A DNA stretch of 64,000 bases from Corella eumyota (taxonomy: Eukaryota > Chordata > Ascidiacea > Phlebobranchia > Corellidae): contig OY720101.1 of NCBI GenBank assembly GCA_963082875.1, positions 4,712,001 through 4,776,000 on the forward strand. Reading direction: 5' to 3'. The notes under the pieces are model-generated. The model ran no database searches. It was not told the DNA's origin and saw only the letters and a list, made by a program, of their open reading frames with translations. This document shows, in pieces, positions 1-13,789 of this stretch. Within the stretch, counting starts at the first letter, position 1. Each line of letters opens with the position of its first letter. The position numbers were made by a program, and so were the translations under genes.

Positions 1-112
1 ATTTTGAAATAAGATCTACCTTATCAAATAACTATTTTGAAAACATACTTCTAAATCCTTCCCTTAAATGCCAGATTTTAATATAAAATTACATTCTGTT
101 ATAGATATACAG

Positions 113-1004
113 TATGCTATGAGCCCAGAGACAACCCGTCTTGAAGAGAATAGATGGAGTGTTGATGTTAATGGAACGACTTTGGGAATAGTCGGAATGG
201 GTAGAATTGGATTTAAAATAGCTCAGAGAGCAAAAAGTTTTAAAATGGAGATTTTGTATCATAACAGAAACAGAAAGTAAGTAAAATTAATTTTTTTTTT
301 TTTGTAAAACTTATATTCTATTGTTTTTACATGGCTATAAGCTAAAACAGAAAAAAAAAATTTTTTTTTGCTACTATTTTTGTTTTAAAACTACGTTTAA
401 TTTTTTTAGATCTCCTTCTGATGAGACAGAAATAAATGCAACTTATTACAAAGATTTAAATGAGATGTTACCATTATGTGACTATGTTGTTGTGGTTGTT
501 TGTCTCACACCAGAAACAACTAAGATGTTTGGTACAAAACAGTTTCAACTAATGAAAAAATCTGCAATTTTCATAAATGTATCCAGAGGTTATTATTTAG
601 TTTTTAATTACCATTTGGTATTTACAAGAATTACGATTTTTTGGTAAAAAATGTTTTTTAAAAACTCTTAAAAGTAACGTAACCAATTTTATTAAATTAT
701 GACATTTTTATTAAAATTTATACATTTTGTTCATTGGTATGACTTTTATGTAGGTGATGTTGTTGACCAGGATGCTTTGGTCAAAGCATTGAAGGAAAAT
801 CAAATAAGATCCGCAGCACTGGATGTAACCAGTCCCGAGCCTTTACCACGAGACCACGAACTACTGAAACTTAAAAATGTGATTATAACACCACACCAGG
901 GCAGTGCCACATTACAAACAAGAGTACAAATGCTCCGAAAAGCTTTGAATAATGTTACCGCTGCTGTAAATGGAAACCCACTGCCAGATGAAATACCTTA
1001 TTAA
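113..1004 (+). CDS. GRHPR: Glyoxylate/hydroxypyruvate reductase, 3' part (partial)
   Basis: Cytosolic NAD(P)H-dependent D-2-hydroxyacid dehydrogenase that reduces glyoxylate and hydroxypyruvate. Three exons are visible: about 113-276, 410-588 and 754-1004. The first acceptor is uncertain because the gene begins left of the window. The first exon carries the nucleotide-binding loop GIVGMGRIG. The second carries LTPETTK and FINVSRG. The third begins [12 protein letters not shown] and contains [11 protein letters not shown] and ITPHQGSAT, where the catalytic His of the family sits (human: LPHIGSAT). Junction codons reconstruct cleanly (AA+A, G+GT). The donor at 589 is GTTATT, weaker than usual. 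The segment before the Gly-rich loop is shorter than in human GRHPR, so an exon boundary there may be misplaced. Stop at 1002-1004. The match to GRHPR rather than other 2-hydroxyacid dehydrogenases rests on SRGDVV and DVTSPEPLP. Confidence 0.9.
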
Positions 1005-1443
1005 CTATTTCATTAAAAATTAAAGAAAAAAAAACATTTAATTATTCTTCATATTTTTTAATTGTACTGAATTTTTATGTTTATATTATTATTATTAATT
1101 AAAAAGTGTTAATTTTTTATGAATGTGTATTTATGAAATTATGTGCTATTAATCGTCCTGTGCAAATGAACCCTAATCTGCCAATTATGTTAAATTATTA
1201 ACTATGCAATTCTTCATTAACATTTTTCTGTATTTTGCAGGTGTATAGGTTTATTTTTATTTAAATAAAAAAAATGTTTTGAAGCTGCTGCTAACGAAAA
1301 GTAATTTTCATTTTTCAACCCATAACTGGTAAGTTTTAAACTCTAAATTTACTAACTAAAGTTACTTTGGAATAATAGTTTACTTTTAATTTATATTTTA
1401 TTTTTAATTTATATTTTTAAATTTGTTTTGTAGAAGTATAAAA
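1005..1443. other. Intergenic/3' UTR of GRHPR and leader of the zinc-finger gene
   Basis: AT-rich, no coding signal. Possible poly(A) signals for GRHPR lie just after the stop (ATTAAA near 1015) and near 1264 (AATAAA). A pyrimidine-rich stretch ends in TTTTGTAG at 1433, ten bases before the ATG of the next gene. It could be a cis-splice acceptor or a spliced-leader trans-splice acceptor. Confidence 0.5.
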
Positions 1444-2160
1444 ATGGAGGAAAATGAAAATGGTGGAGTTGCATTGGAATTCGAACTTCCTTTATTGGAT
1501 TATAGTTTAAATGAAGCCAAACCATTCAAGTGCAAAGTGTGCACAAAGTCTTTTAAAAAAAACAATCAACTAAACAAACACATACAAACTCACTCCACTA
1601 AAAAATCTGCTGCAAACAAAAAACTGCAATGCAGCTACTGTCCTTCTACTTTTGCACAAAAAAGATCTTTAAAAAATCATGAAGATATGCAGCATAACAA
1701 AAACTTTAAACCCAAAGAGAAATGCGTGGTGTGCGAAAAATTGTTTTACACCAAAGATAAGTTAAGGAGGCATATGTTTTTGCACAGTGGGAGAAAACCA
1801 CACGAATGCCAGTACTGCGAGAAGCACTTTGCCGACAAATCCAATCTTAAATCACATCTGCAAACACACGAGAAAAATCCAAAATTTGTGTGTGAAATTT
1901 GCGAGAAAAAATTCGCTAAGAATCTATCGTTGCAGAATCACATAAAAGCTCACAACGGCGAAAGAGATTTCACTTGTGATGTGTGTAATAAAGGTTTTAC
2001 AAACAATGACCACCTAACCAGTCACATGACCGTACATTTGGATGAAAAACCGTTTCAATGTCCCATTTGTGGCAACATTTACCGCTTAAAGTACTTAGTG
2101 TTGAGTCATATTAGACGTAAACACAAAACAGAACCAGACGTTTCTTTATCTTACCTGTAG
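1444..2160 (+). CDS. C2H2 zinc-finger protein, seven fingers, single coding exon
   Basis: Predicted 238-aa nuclear protein made almost entirely of C2H2 zinc fingers, so probably a DNA-binding regulator; target unknown. I place the start at 1444 (MEENENGG) because an acceptor-like AG at 1432-1433 would remove the upstream in-frame ATG at 1423. Seven fingers follow a short acidic N-terminus: CKVC..H..H, CSYC, CVVC, CQYC, CEIC, CDVC and CPIC. Linkers vary: one is close to the TGEKP type (HLDEKPF), while the second finger is followed by a long basic linker. The last finger ends H-x4-H (HIRRKH), and about 10 residues follow it. There are no introns in the coding part, unlike all neighbours. A poly(A) signal AATAAA lies at 2322. 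No KRAB, BTB or SET domain is seen, so I cannot assign an orthologue. Confidence 0.88.
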   Translation: MEENENGGVALEFELPLLDYSLNEAKPFKCKVCTKSFKKNNQLNKHIQTHSTKKSAANKKLQCSYCPSTFAQKRSLKNHEDMQHNKNFKPKEKCVVCEKLFYTKDKLRRHMFLHSGRKPHECQYCEKHFADKSNLKSHLQTHEKNPKFVCEICEKKFAKNLSLQNHIKAHNGERDFTCDVCNKGFTNNDHLTSHMTVHLDEKPFQCPICGNIYRLKYLVLSHIRRKHKTEPDVSLSYL

Positions 2161-2553
2161 ACATATAAAACAATTAAAAACTTTTGCTGTTTTGTTTTCC
2201 TTTTGTACAATTTTTTAGTAAAGTTTGCTGCCTTTTTTACACAAGTTATTTTTTTTAAGATACAGATTTTAAGTTTTTACAGTAACAGGAAAAATTAATT
2301 GTTATTTTCTAAAACCGTTTAAATAAAAGAGAAAGTAACTGTTTTTCTCCCATTCTAAAACGTAAGTTGTTTGTTTTAAATTTTTAATAATTAACTTGTG
2401 GAAAAGTACCTGGTATAGTAACTTAAGGTATAAAATAAATGTAGATTAGTTTATATAATATTAATATTGACTCTTGAAAAAATTTTATATTACAGATAAA
2501 TTGTTTACATTTTTATGTAAGTATTTTCACAAAAGATCTTACTAAAATTTAAT
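2161..2553. other. 3' UTR and intergenic, leader of the FADD-like gene
   Basis: AT-rich, no ORF. AATAAA at 2322-2327 probably ends the zinc-finger transcript. TATTACAG near 2488-2495 is a possible splice or trans-splice acceptor for the next gene. Confidence 0.5.
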
Positions 2554-3521
2554 ATGGAGGAAAACGAAGATTTCCGGCCTTTGATTTTAAGAATTTGTGA
2601 CCGAATTTCCGATTTTGAAGCCTTAAAATATCAATGCAAAGATGATATTGGCAGAGGAAAAATGGAAAAAATAAAAAGCGCATTGGAGTTATTTACAGTT
2701 TTAGAAGAACGTGACAGAATTTCTGCTGACAATGTTGACTTTTTGATTAAAATATTAACAAACATTCGTCGCAAAGACTTGGTAAAGCACGTCCAAGCAT
2801 ATAAAAACAAATGGCTATCTGAAGAAATGCTAACTTTTAAAACGTTTTCCGATTACGAAGAGCCAGCAAAACTTAACGCTGTACCGTTTTCCAATCCTGA
2901 AGTAAGTAATTATCAAGAACCCGAGTTTACAGATATCAGTGAACCAACTTTTGTAACACAACAACAACAACAGGCACAAAATGAAAGCGAGAGCCTAGAT
3001 CCGCTAGTACAAAATTTAATTACATTTGTATCAGAACGATTGTCTCACAACTGGCAAGTTTTAGCACGATATCTAAATGTTCCTGATGGAGTGATAAGTC
3101 AATCTGTTTATAATTACCATCACAATATGAAGCAACAAATTGTGGAATCATTGTCGTGGTGGGGAAGGTATATTATTTATATATATAATGGAGCTAAGTG
3201 AATACTATATATATTTTAGCACTGTTAAATTGGTAAAACTGCAGTTTTCAGTGTGTTGGGAAATGTAAGTTAATAGTTGCGACCATATTACGACAAATAA
3301 AATTCCGACTGTAGGTCAGGCTATCGACTAATCATTTTTGATGCCGTAAATTATGTTTTAGCTTGGTTAGTTTTAATACAAACTAATTTGTTTTAATGCT
3401 GTTATGTAGGAATGGAAATGGGACTGTCCCTGAAATGATTAATGCAGCCAGACAAAGTCAAAAAATTGACTTGGCAGAAGCAATCGAAACGCATTTTTTA
3501 CCTTCTTTTACAAGATACTAA
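2554..3521 (+). CDS. FADD: FADD-like adaptor (death effector domain + death domain)
   Basis: Cytoplasmic adaptor expected to link death receptors to an initiator caspase: the C-terminal death domain binds the receptor and the N-terminal DED binds the caspase DED. Two exons, 2554-3167 and 3410-3521 (AG+G gives Arg), give 241 aa; human FADD is 208. Residues about 5-85 form a DED-like six-helix segment with hydrophobic positions in FRPLILRICDRIS, ALKYQC and ALELFTVLEERDRIS, then NVDFLIKILTNIRRKDLV. A low-complexity linker with a QQQQQ run follows. Residues about 150-235 form a death domain: PLVQNLITFVSERL, NWQVLARYLNV, IVESLSWWGR, then across the splice NGNGTVPEMINAAR and IDLAEAIE. The NW-LAR and W-x-x-R patterns are typical of FADD/TNFR death domains. 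Poly(A) signal at 3785. It could be another DED+DD protein, but domain order and size fit FADD best. Confidence 0.82.
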
Positions 3522-4065
3522 ACTATTGAAGAATTTTATTTAAAACAATACAAATCTTCAAATCTACAACAAAAACACTTGTTTTATTTATTTTATTTTT
3601 ATAGTAATTCACATGTGTTGCTACCATGTACATATTTTATTATTTGGATATTTTTAACGATTTTTTATGGTTTATAAATGTTCTTGTTAATGTAAAACTC
3701 ATCATGTGCAAATTGTGATTGTAAATGTCACAGTCATTGCTTAACAAACTTGATAAACATAAAATTGTTTTATTATTGACAGTTAATAAAGCATAACATG
3801 AACCTTTTGAAAATCAACTGTACGCCCATATAAAACAAGAACTTTGCTGGATAAATAATACTAGATCTAATAACATACTTTCCATTTAAGCAGAAAAAAT
3901 CTTATTGGCCTACTAAGCGTTACATTTATAAAGCAAAAATATGCAATTTTTTTTAAATTTTACCAAAGTTTGAAATGCACATTTGATACAGTTTTCTTTT
4001 CAAGAAAGGAATTACACAAATTTGAAGTGCATTTAAGGGTAAGTGAAAATTGTTTTAGAAGTCAT
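3522..4065. other. Convergent 3' UTRs between FADD and UBE2L3 genes
   Basis: Noncoding, AT-rich. It contains AATAAA at 3785-3790 for the FADD-like gene. The 3' UTR of the minus-strand ubiquitin-conjugating gene enters from the right. No other structure seen. Confidence 0.5.
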
Positions 4066-5279
<1,214 letters not shown>

Positions 5280-5733
5280 GGTAATGGTTATTTGTACAAA
5301 TATTTAATACCTTATGTTTTTATGAATGCCTAGTATTAATGTTGAGTCCAAATATAGAAAGATAGATCGGTTACACAACCCTTTTGTTGTGACGATTTTT
5401 AAAAGGTAAGTAATCTACCAGTATGACGTCATTAACTAAGCACGGTTAAAAACTATTTTTAACATTTACCCTATTTTGTGTTTTTCTATATGTAAATAAT
5501 TTTTTTGTGGGTATACAGAATGCATTTTTTTCTATAATGTGCAATAACATTGTTTTAAAGTTATTTTTATTTTTGAGGATAAACTACTACTTTCAAATAC
5601 AGTACTTTAAAAAAAATTTGGCAACACACTTATAATAAGGTGAACTCCCATAACTGAAACGTTATAAACACGTTCATTGCATAAAATCAAAATTAGTTTA
5701 CAAATATATGTTCGAATTTTAGCAGTTAATGCA
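5280..5733. promoter_or_regulatory. Bidirectional promoter interval, UBE2L3-type gene / INTS7
   Basis: About 450 bp separate the two divergent start codons. A perfect CRE palindrome TGACGTCA lies at 5424-5431. No clear TATA box is placed relative to either gene. ATF/CREB control is inferred from the motif only. Confidence 0.5.
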
Positions 5734-8700
5734 ATGGATGAACATCAGCAAGATGCCAATTCGGCGCTCATGGAACTAGATAAAGGTACAGTAACATTTT
5801 TGCAAGAAATATGTAAACGTAAAAAAGAATTTAAGCATTTTAATTTGGTTAAATAAACATTTCCTTTAATCGTTTTACAATTAATTCTTCAAAAAAACTG
5901 TAAAATTTATTTTAAACTATCATTTAGGTTTAAGAGCTCATAAAGTTGGTGAACAATGTGAAGCAATTGTCAGATTTCCGAGTTTATTTTCTCGATTTCC
6001 TTTTCCCATTTTAATTAACTCAGCCTTCTTCAAACTTGCTGACACCTTTAGAACTGGGTAAAATTTAACATTTATTTGCTAATTAGTATAACTAGAAATT
6101 ATTTTTCTGATCTTTTGTCTGATATTATAAGTTTCTGTTAGTTTGTGGTTCTCTGACATTTACGAAAAACTTTTAATTTTAAACCTTTTTTTTTATAAAA
6201 CCTGATTTTTTATTTATAAATTGGCCAAATTTTAGTAGAAAAGCTACTAAATTTTAGTAGAAAAGCTAATTTTATTGGAAATTTATTTAACAGCAACAAC
6301 TTTATTCGACTTTGTATTCTGAGAGTTGCACAACAAAGCAACAAACACTTGGATAAAATATTAAATGTTGATGAATTTATGAAGAGAATTTACATGGTAA
6401 TTCATAGTAATGATCCATATGCAAGAGCAATTACTTTAAGGTAAGTTGAAAAATTGTAAAAACGATTTTTAAACTTTATTTTTTGTTTTTTTAAACACCG
6501 AACATCAACTTTACAACCTAAAATCAGATTAACTTCCGTTACCCAATTCCAGTAAATTTTGTTTTTTTTGTATTATAGAACCAAATAAGTAGAGATCGAA
6601 CTCAGAATATCATGTTGTTTTGCATATTACATGTGTGGGTTACATACCTTACCAAATTCCTGTTATTTTAATAAAGTTTTTATTGTTTAATTATTTTTTT
6701 TATTTGGTCTATTATGCATACACTGATTTATTTTCATTAGCCTATGCTAAATGCTTAATTATTTTTACTTAACTATTTATATCTATTTAGTTATACTTAT
6801 ATTTGTAATTTTTTTTGATACGCAGAATGCTTGGGAGTGTAGCTTGTGTGATAAGTGAGAAGAAGAATGTTCATCACAGCATCCAACTTGGTCTTGACTC
6901 CCATGATCGGGTCGAGCAAGATGCAGCAATATTTGCAACCATTCAATTTGCTTCGTACTCACATGAGTTTGCTTCAGGAATTTGCAACAAGATTGCAACA
7001 ATGTTACAAGGTTGTTTTTAAATGTTAGGATAGTTAATAAACTATGTTTAATTCTAATACATTTCTTTATAGTTATGTAACTGTTGTAATTAAAACATGG
7101 TAGAAAAATTAAATTATTTGAAATACAATACATAAGTAGGAGTATATAAATTTTTTGTTATAAGTTTTATCTAGTTTTATTTTAAAAAAAGTGTCCTGTT
7201 ATGATAAATACAATAAATGTTAAAACTGATGTTTATTTTTAGAAACAGAATTTTAAAATATACTAAAACCAAATTTTTAAAATAAACTTATTTTTTTATC
7301 AGGGTTATCAACTCCTCTAGAGATAAAATTAAAATTAATTCCAGTCATGCAGCACATGCATCATGATGTTCAAATATCAACTAAAGCACGCCAAGTTTTA
7401 CAAGATCTTCTTCCCTCTTACCCAGCTCAGGATTTTGTTTTAATAACTTTGGCAACTCTTACTAATTTGTCTCTACATTCATTGGTGGATATTCCTGCAC
7501 AAGTAAGTATAAACTAAATCTTTCTTTTAAAGTTTAAACTCATTTTATTAGCAATAAATTAAAAAATCAAGTGAACTTCAGTTACCCTAACCTGGCCTCG
7601 AGTTGACTTGTAGTTTATGATATTATAGATTACAATTGCCCGATAATCAAGCTGTTGGTTAAATACTGGCTTAACAAGAGTTAATAGTGTTTATAGCGCC
7701 TTCATCAAGGATGCTACAGCATAAGGGCAATGCAGATTAAACTCAGGACCTCATGGATTGAAGCCAGATGTTCTTGTGTCTTAACTACTACACCAAACTG
7801 CCTATAATTTATTAGTAAAAAATAAACTGCATTAAAAATAACAAATTACCAGTCTTAAATTTATAAAAAGTGTTTTTGTCGATTGGTTCAGGTTTCTTTG
7901 TTGCTTCAAAATCTTCGATGTGATCCTCGGGAAGCTGTGAAGTCAGATTCTCTTCACAATCTCAACATCTTGGCCACAAAGGCACCTCATCTGTGGAATT
8001 CTGATGACATTAATCAACTTTGTAAAGTAAAAATATAACAATGATATTTTGTTAAACATGTTTAATAAGCTTTAAATGTTCAAAATTTTTTTGTTAGTCA
8101 TTTAAGCTGGAGACGATATCAGTGAGCCACAGACGAGGAATAATTTTAGTTCTTTGTACTCTAATGAAATCTGATTCGTTTGTGGACATAGATTTTAAGC
8201 AAGGTAAATAAATAGCAGCATAATAATATTCTGATTGTTTAAAAATAATTTAAAATTTATCTAAAAACAATGTTTATTACAATAAAACTACTAGTAACAT
8301 AAGTTTTACTGACTTCATTTAGGAAAGCCCATATTTAGTAAGCCTTCATAAAAAGTTTTGTTTAAAATAAAATTTGTAAATTTTTAGAGAGTTTACTTTT
8401 ACAACTCTGCCAACAATGTTGTTACGATATTGATGTTATTCAAGCTGCATTAGCAACCAAACTCTTTTCTTTAATCACAAAACATGTGACACGGCTAAAT
8501 GATCACCGACAATTAGAGTTCCGAAATGAGTCAATAGAATCAGCCGAGGCATTGTTGTTGATGTTGGTGCCCACTAGTGATAAAAGTGTTAAAGATCGGA
8601 AAGCGTTACAGGTGGAAATATAATTTGTTAGTTGAAATTTTTAAAATTTGTATTTAATTCTACTCAATATATTCAAGAAATTAAATTAAGTCTATGTTGG

Positions 8701-11700
8701 AATGACTTCTCTACATTCTTAAAATCTTTATAAAATCTTTTTATTATTTTTCTAGATTGTTCTGCCTTGCTTGCATCGTCTTTGCAGTGCATCAAAAGAA
8801 AGTGATATTAAACTTGCTTCTGTAGTTACTAGTTTGCTGGAAAGTGAAAATATTTGTGGAAATTCAAACACAACTAAAATGTTGTTGGAAACTTTGGCTT
8901 CTATCGCTTCTAACAGGTTAAAAACAAAATTAAAATAGCTGGCTTATTATTTTTTTACTGTTTAAATTAAAATAGATATAAAAAAATGTAAATTATTTTA
9001 TTTTCAATAATTTTAAATTCTAAAATTTTTTTTGTTTTAAAGCCAACATTCAGGTTTATTAAGTTCATCTAAAAACCAATTTTTTGAGCTACTGGAAAAA
9101 GTAATTTCTAATGAAGACAACACAAACAATCAACAAAAAGTAGCTGTAAGTTTTAACATTTAAATATCGAACTTAGAGAAATAGGAAAATTAAAAAAGGC
9201 ACTGTTTAATAGTGTGTAAAGAGGCAAATAGTAATAATTTACTTAAAATTTTTTGCAGACTCTGTTGTGCTACTTATTATTTCTTTCCAATCGGGATTTA
9301 AATCATTCTCGATTTCCGAGTAAAATAGTTGACAAAATTAACAACTCAAACCTTAATCATTGGACACTGTACAGAATTGCTAGACAAGCATCAAGAGTGG
9401 TAAAATGACATAAAATTATTTTTTTACAAGATTCTAATTGAATGTATTATACAAATAGTATTTTTATTATAAATTTAAGGGAGTTAGTAACAATAAATGT
9501 CATACTTTAAAATGTTTTTAGGCCTTTTTTGGTTTTATTTTAAATTCTTTTATTTATTTTCTGTAGGGAGAACACAAAGTAGCTCATGAAATTTTCTCCA
9601 AAACTTCTCACTCAGTTGCATCAGAAAGTCATTATTTTTGGTTGGTTGCATTAGCTGACTTGTCCTTGGCTGAATCCATTATCTGTGATAATTTTGGAGG
9701 TGGCAAAAAATGGAATTCACAAAATTCAAAAGCACTTATGGATGCCATTCATAGTTACCATGAAGCCAATACTTCCATGGCAGTAAGTTATTATCATATA
9801 CAAGTCAAAAATGGCATAACCTGCACTAAGATTGTATAATACAACTTTTAGCTAACAGCATAATCTCTATAATGTCCCAAACTGCTCAAGGCAACCCAAG
9901 ACTGGTTTGGAGTTACTCTATGTTTAAGTTGCGCATTCGACCTTTCCACATCGAGGATAAAGATATATACAAAAAAAACTGCTGACCTGTGACGAAACCG
10001 TAAATAGTGCAGAGCATTATCATTATTATTTAAGACACCAACATTAATAGCATTTACTCCTAATAGGATTTTATGTTAGTTATGGTTTATGAAAAATAAT
10101 TGAAGTTTTTCTCGTATATCTGTCTGGCTTCTTACCTTCAACTATAAAAAACAATATATTGTTTAGGCAGCAGTAACACCAAATCACTCCTTAAACTTCC
10201 AATGTTTGTATTCCCGTTTGCGCTGTGAAACTCTTCAGGCACATAATCAACTTTTAAAAGTTTGTTCGTTAATTCGATCTTCTCCCCCCTCTGCATTGTC
10301 AGCAGTGACATCTAGTGGTGAAGGTGGATCACATGACACGGGAGAACAAGGAATCTTAATAACACAGGTTTACCCATTATTTTTGTCATTATTATGTTAT
10401 GGAATCAGACTTTATAATTACTAAAAACAGTTTTGTGTTTAATTTAGATGAAGCAATGTGCAGATTGGTTTTCATCAGTTGATAGAAGTTACAGTAACTT
10501 ACATCTAACTTCATTTGATTGTGATCCTTCTACTCTAGCCAATTTGGACATGTAAGTTAAAACTTATTGTACTTTAAATATACACCTTTGCAACTTTTCT
10601 ATTACAGCCATATATTTTGTACAAAAATAATTAATCTTTTACAATATTTGTTTTTTAGATTGCAACAATCTTGCTCTATAATGGCCTATATCATTGATAT
10701 ATTGGTTTTGTCTAGAAGGTAAATCAATAATTAAAATTTTTAATACTTATTTAAGAAAATTTTAATTGAAAGAAACAATAAAAAAAGTTTTTTGTTTAAT
10801 TTTATTAACAGTGGTTCAATAGCTTTGAAGAATGGATCCTTGGATACAGTTGCAACTAATTCAGATGACAGTCATCACGTTAGGGTAACCATCTTTTACA
10901 TTTTGAGTATTTCCACATTTTTCAGACTTTTTGTGAGCATTTTGTAAAATAACTAAATCTTTTTATTATGTTAATGTTGTAGTCCTTAAAGAATGCCTTC
11001 TCTAAAGTAATGTCACAAGTTGCCGAAGTTATAAAATCTGAAAATGAAAATTTAAGCCAACCAATTAGTCATAAGGTAAACGGTTAATAAATTTGCGAAG
11101 TATTTATATTTAACTTTACATTTTCAAAATGATTCTAATGTTATTTTATTTTAAAATTGTTTTTGAGACTGGATAGCCTTGCCCTTTTTTCAACTAATAA
11201 TTATAAATTTATGATATTTTTATTTAATTCTAGCATACAGAATGTCTAGTGAAGTGTTCATCCATCATATTGTCTGTTTCGATGTCTTTCCCAAGATATT
11301 TTTACCAAAGTCTGCAAACAACAAACATCAAGGTATATTTAAGATATATTTAAATAAAACAATAAATAAATGATATTTTTACCCTAAAAAGTAACTAAAA
11401 TATAACATTTCAATTTGATTTTTAATTTAAAATTACTTTTTTGAAGCTTGCAATCTCACCAAGCCAACGTGGAACAAATGAACCAGTTAGTGTTGAAATA
11501 AGTCAACATCTTGCCCTTAAAGTTGAAGGGGTCATCCAACATGAAAACAGCCAATCACAAGATGATGATGTCACAAATACAAACATCATACATGAGCGAG
11601 CGGAGTTACAAAAGTTTAGAAGCGTTGACAAAATCAAACTTGTTTTAAAGAAAGTGAAGCAAGGTCAAGTTAAAGTAACAAATAGCAAGGTAAGATTTTG

Positions 11701-12163
11701 CAAAAAAAGTTATATAGTTCATCACATCTTTAATTTGGAATGAATATTAATTTGTTTTTATTCAGGTTGATGAAGGCACAACTGAATTGGAACAAATAGT
11801 TGATTCCCATAATGATTATTTTAGCACCCAATTTCTCATTCAATTTCCATTTGCAGGTAAAAGTTTTTTGTATATAATTACCTAATAATTTTATTTTATT
11901 ATTTAATTGAGTAAAGCTAAAGAAAAAATTTGCTTTAACTATGCAATTAAATATGTTTTGGTATATTATGCTAGCTTTAAGTTAGAAATTTTTATTTTTA
12001 TTTTTCAGGAATTTATAATATTCACATAGACACTATAGTCAAGGATAAGGATGGGGTTTGGTGGAACACAGGACCTAAAGAAACAGTTTTGGTTAAAAGT
12101 TATGATGATGCTGCAAGAATTCATGCACAAACCCAACAAAGTGCTGCAAGGGGCGGTCGCTAA
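5734..12163 (+). CDS. INTS7: Integrator complex subunit 7
   Basis: Nuclear alpha-helical repeat subunit of the Integrator complex, which cleaves snRNA 3' ends and terminates paused RNA polymerase II transcripts. I assembled 21 exons: 5734-5785, 5928-6057, 6294-6440, 6826-7010, 7303-7502, 7892-8026, 8098-8203, 8388-8611, 8756-8916, 9043-9145, 9259-9399, 9567-9782, 10167-10367, 10448-10551, 10659-10718, 10812-10884, 10983-11075, 11234-11332, 11447-11689, 11766-11856 and 12009-12163. They sum to 2919 nt in one frame, 972 aa (human 962). Human-like runs include DANSALMELDKGLR, GEQCEAIVRFP, FPILINSAF, KILNVDEF, IHSNDPYARAITLRMLGS, LKLIPVMQHMHHD and SLVDIPAQ. The N-terminus is shorter than human. 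The C-terminus ends in a Gly/Arg tail, RGGR. Introns carry two SINE fragments. Poly(A) signal at 12318. Confidence 0.95.
7583..7803 (-). repeat. tRNA-derived SINE, old reverse copy in INTS7 intron 5
   Basis: On the minus strand the head reads GGTGTAGTAGTTAAGACAC with a degraded B-box, then body pieces TAGCGCC and CAACTCGAG. It is clearly more diverged than the copies at 4393 or 17282, so probably an older insertion. Confidence 0.7.
9855..9977 (+). repeat. SINE 3' fragment in INTS7 intron 12
   Basis: Only the body and tail are present: CAGCATAATCTCTATAATG, CCCAAACTGCTCAAGGCAAC, CATCGAGGATAAAGATATAT and an A-run. The tRNA-like head is missing, as in a 5'-truncated insertion. Confidence 0.8.
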
Positions 12164-12317
12164 TACATTATAATTAGGAAAGTGCTTATTTTTGTGTGAA
12201 AAATTGAAATGCTTCTGTTAACTATATAAACCAAAAAAAATGGTTTCTTTATTTTATTTTTTTCTTGTACGCCAATTTATCCTAGCTTGCTTTTGTTACA
12301 TACAGTATTTGCTGCTC

Positions 12318-12323
12318 AATAAA
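12318..12323 (+). terminator. Poly(A) signal of INTS7
   Basis: AATAAA about 155 bases after the INTS7 stop codon. Confidence 0.6.
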
Positions 12324-12834
12324 GTCACTGCAATAAGATTCACTTGTTTTTAAGTAGTAACATACAAAACAAGAAAGAATTTTTAGTTATTAAAAAAAAC
12401 AGCGCAATATTTCTTGTGTTACAACCAAAGTTGAGCACCAAACAGTTATTTGTGAGTTAACGGAGTTAAATTTTCGTTGATTTACAGGGTTAAAGGGGTA
12501 TCGATAACTTTTGAAAATAAAATACAGTAATACACACAATTATTATTTATAAACTATTGCATTTAAATGTAATCCTTATTTGTTATGTATGCTTATGTCT
12601 TAAAGCTCTTACATTGTGCGTTTTATAAAAGCATAACCTAATAGATGTATAGTTTCATATAAAGATGTTTTAAAGTATATTCAGTTTAATAAAATATTAA
12701 TAACTATGTTAGTTTAAATATAAAAAACATTTAGGCACGACAGAAATTAGAAACTGGGGATAAATATTATTTTCGTAATTATTTAAAAAAACAATTAGCG
12801 TTGGAATGTCAGCACAAGAGTTGCTAGACAAAAA

Positions 12835-12930
12835 ACCCGGGAACGTGTTTTTTTGACGTCACAGATTGGTTCTCTTTAGGTTGCGCTTTTGCGATGCGCG
12901 TGTTTTTTAGCTCTGTTCTAAGATGTGTCT
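12835..12930. promoter_or_regulatory. Promoter-like island upstream of the exon-like block array
   Basis: In a very AT-rich stretch, about 100 bp is richer in G+C and holds a perfect CRE palindrome TGACGTCA (12854-12861), four bases later an inverted CCAAT box (ATTGG, 12865-12869), then GCGATGCGCG. This spacing is common in core promoters of vertebrate housekeeping genes. No protein-coding start follows. The block array beginning near 13.8 or 16 kb is the only candidate transcript. Inference only. Confidence 0.35.
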
Positions 12931-13789
12931 TTTTTGGCGAGTTTGCTGGTTTTAAACTTATGTTCTTAAATAATTTATCTGTATTTGTTTTTAAAAACTG
13001 ATAATGGATTGTAAACGCGTCTTTTAATAGTTTGTCACTAATTCTTTTTTGGTAATTTGATGGTTAAATTTTTACCCTACTAGAATATTAAGTGTTTTTG
13101 TTAGATATTAAAGCTAGACATAAATAATATAGATTAATATGCTGGCCTTTTTACTAATATTAAAGTTTGCCAAATTAAAGCAGATTTTTATGGAAAATGT
13201 AATAAATTAAAAATGGCGCGAATTTTTTTGTAAGTGTTATTCGTTAAATATTGCAAATTGTTTTAACCAAAGTCATATAAAGGGTTGGTTTCGGTTTTAC
13301 CTAACGAAATATAGCGTTAGAACATTTAATTATTATACGCAAACTAAATAGATTAAAAATGAACGGTTTCACTGTTTTAAAATTGTTTTTTGTGTGTTGT
13401 AATAGTACAAATTGCACAATTGTTGCAATTACGCGTTTAATGTTATAATACAGATTATAATACAATCACTTGGAAACCGTGCCAAAAGGCGTTATCCAAA
13501 CGGCGTGTAAAATAAAGGAATTTGGATGTTTTGAAATTGCCATCGGTTGTTAACCCTTAAATCCAATTTGTCAACTATCGTTGCCATTGTTTGAAACACG
13601 TGGCACTCAGTCGCCTAGCCTTGTTTGGTTAGTTGGTTAATAAATTAAGAATTTTATTATAGCATTGTTATCATCATAAAACAATATACATTATAATATT
13701 TGACTTTGTTATATATATCATTAATTTAAAAATATTAAAAACATTTTTAGATTGTTTTTAAATATATGAATTTCTTTTGGCTATAAGGC

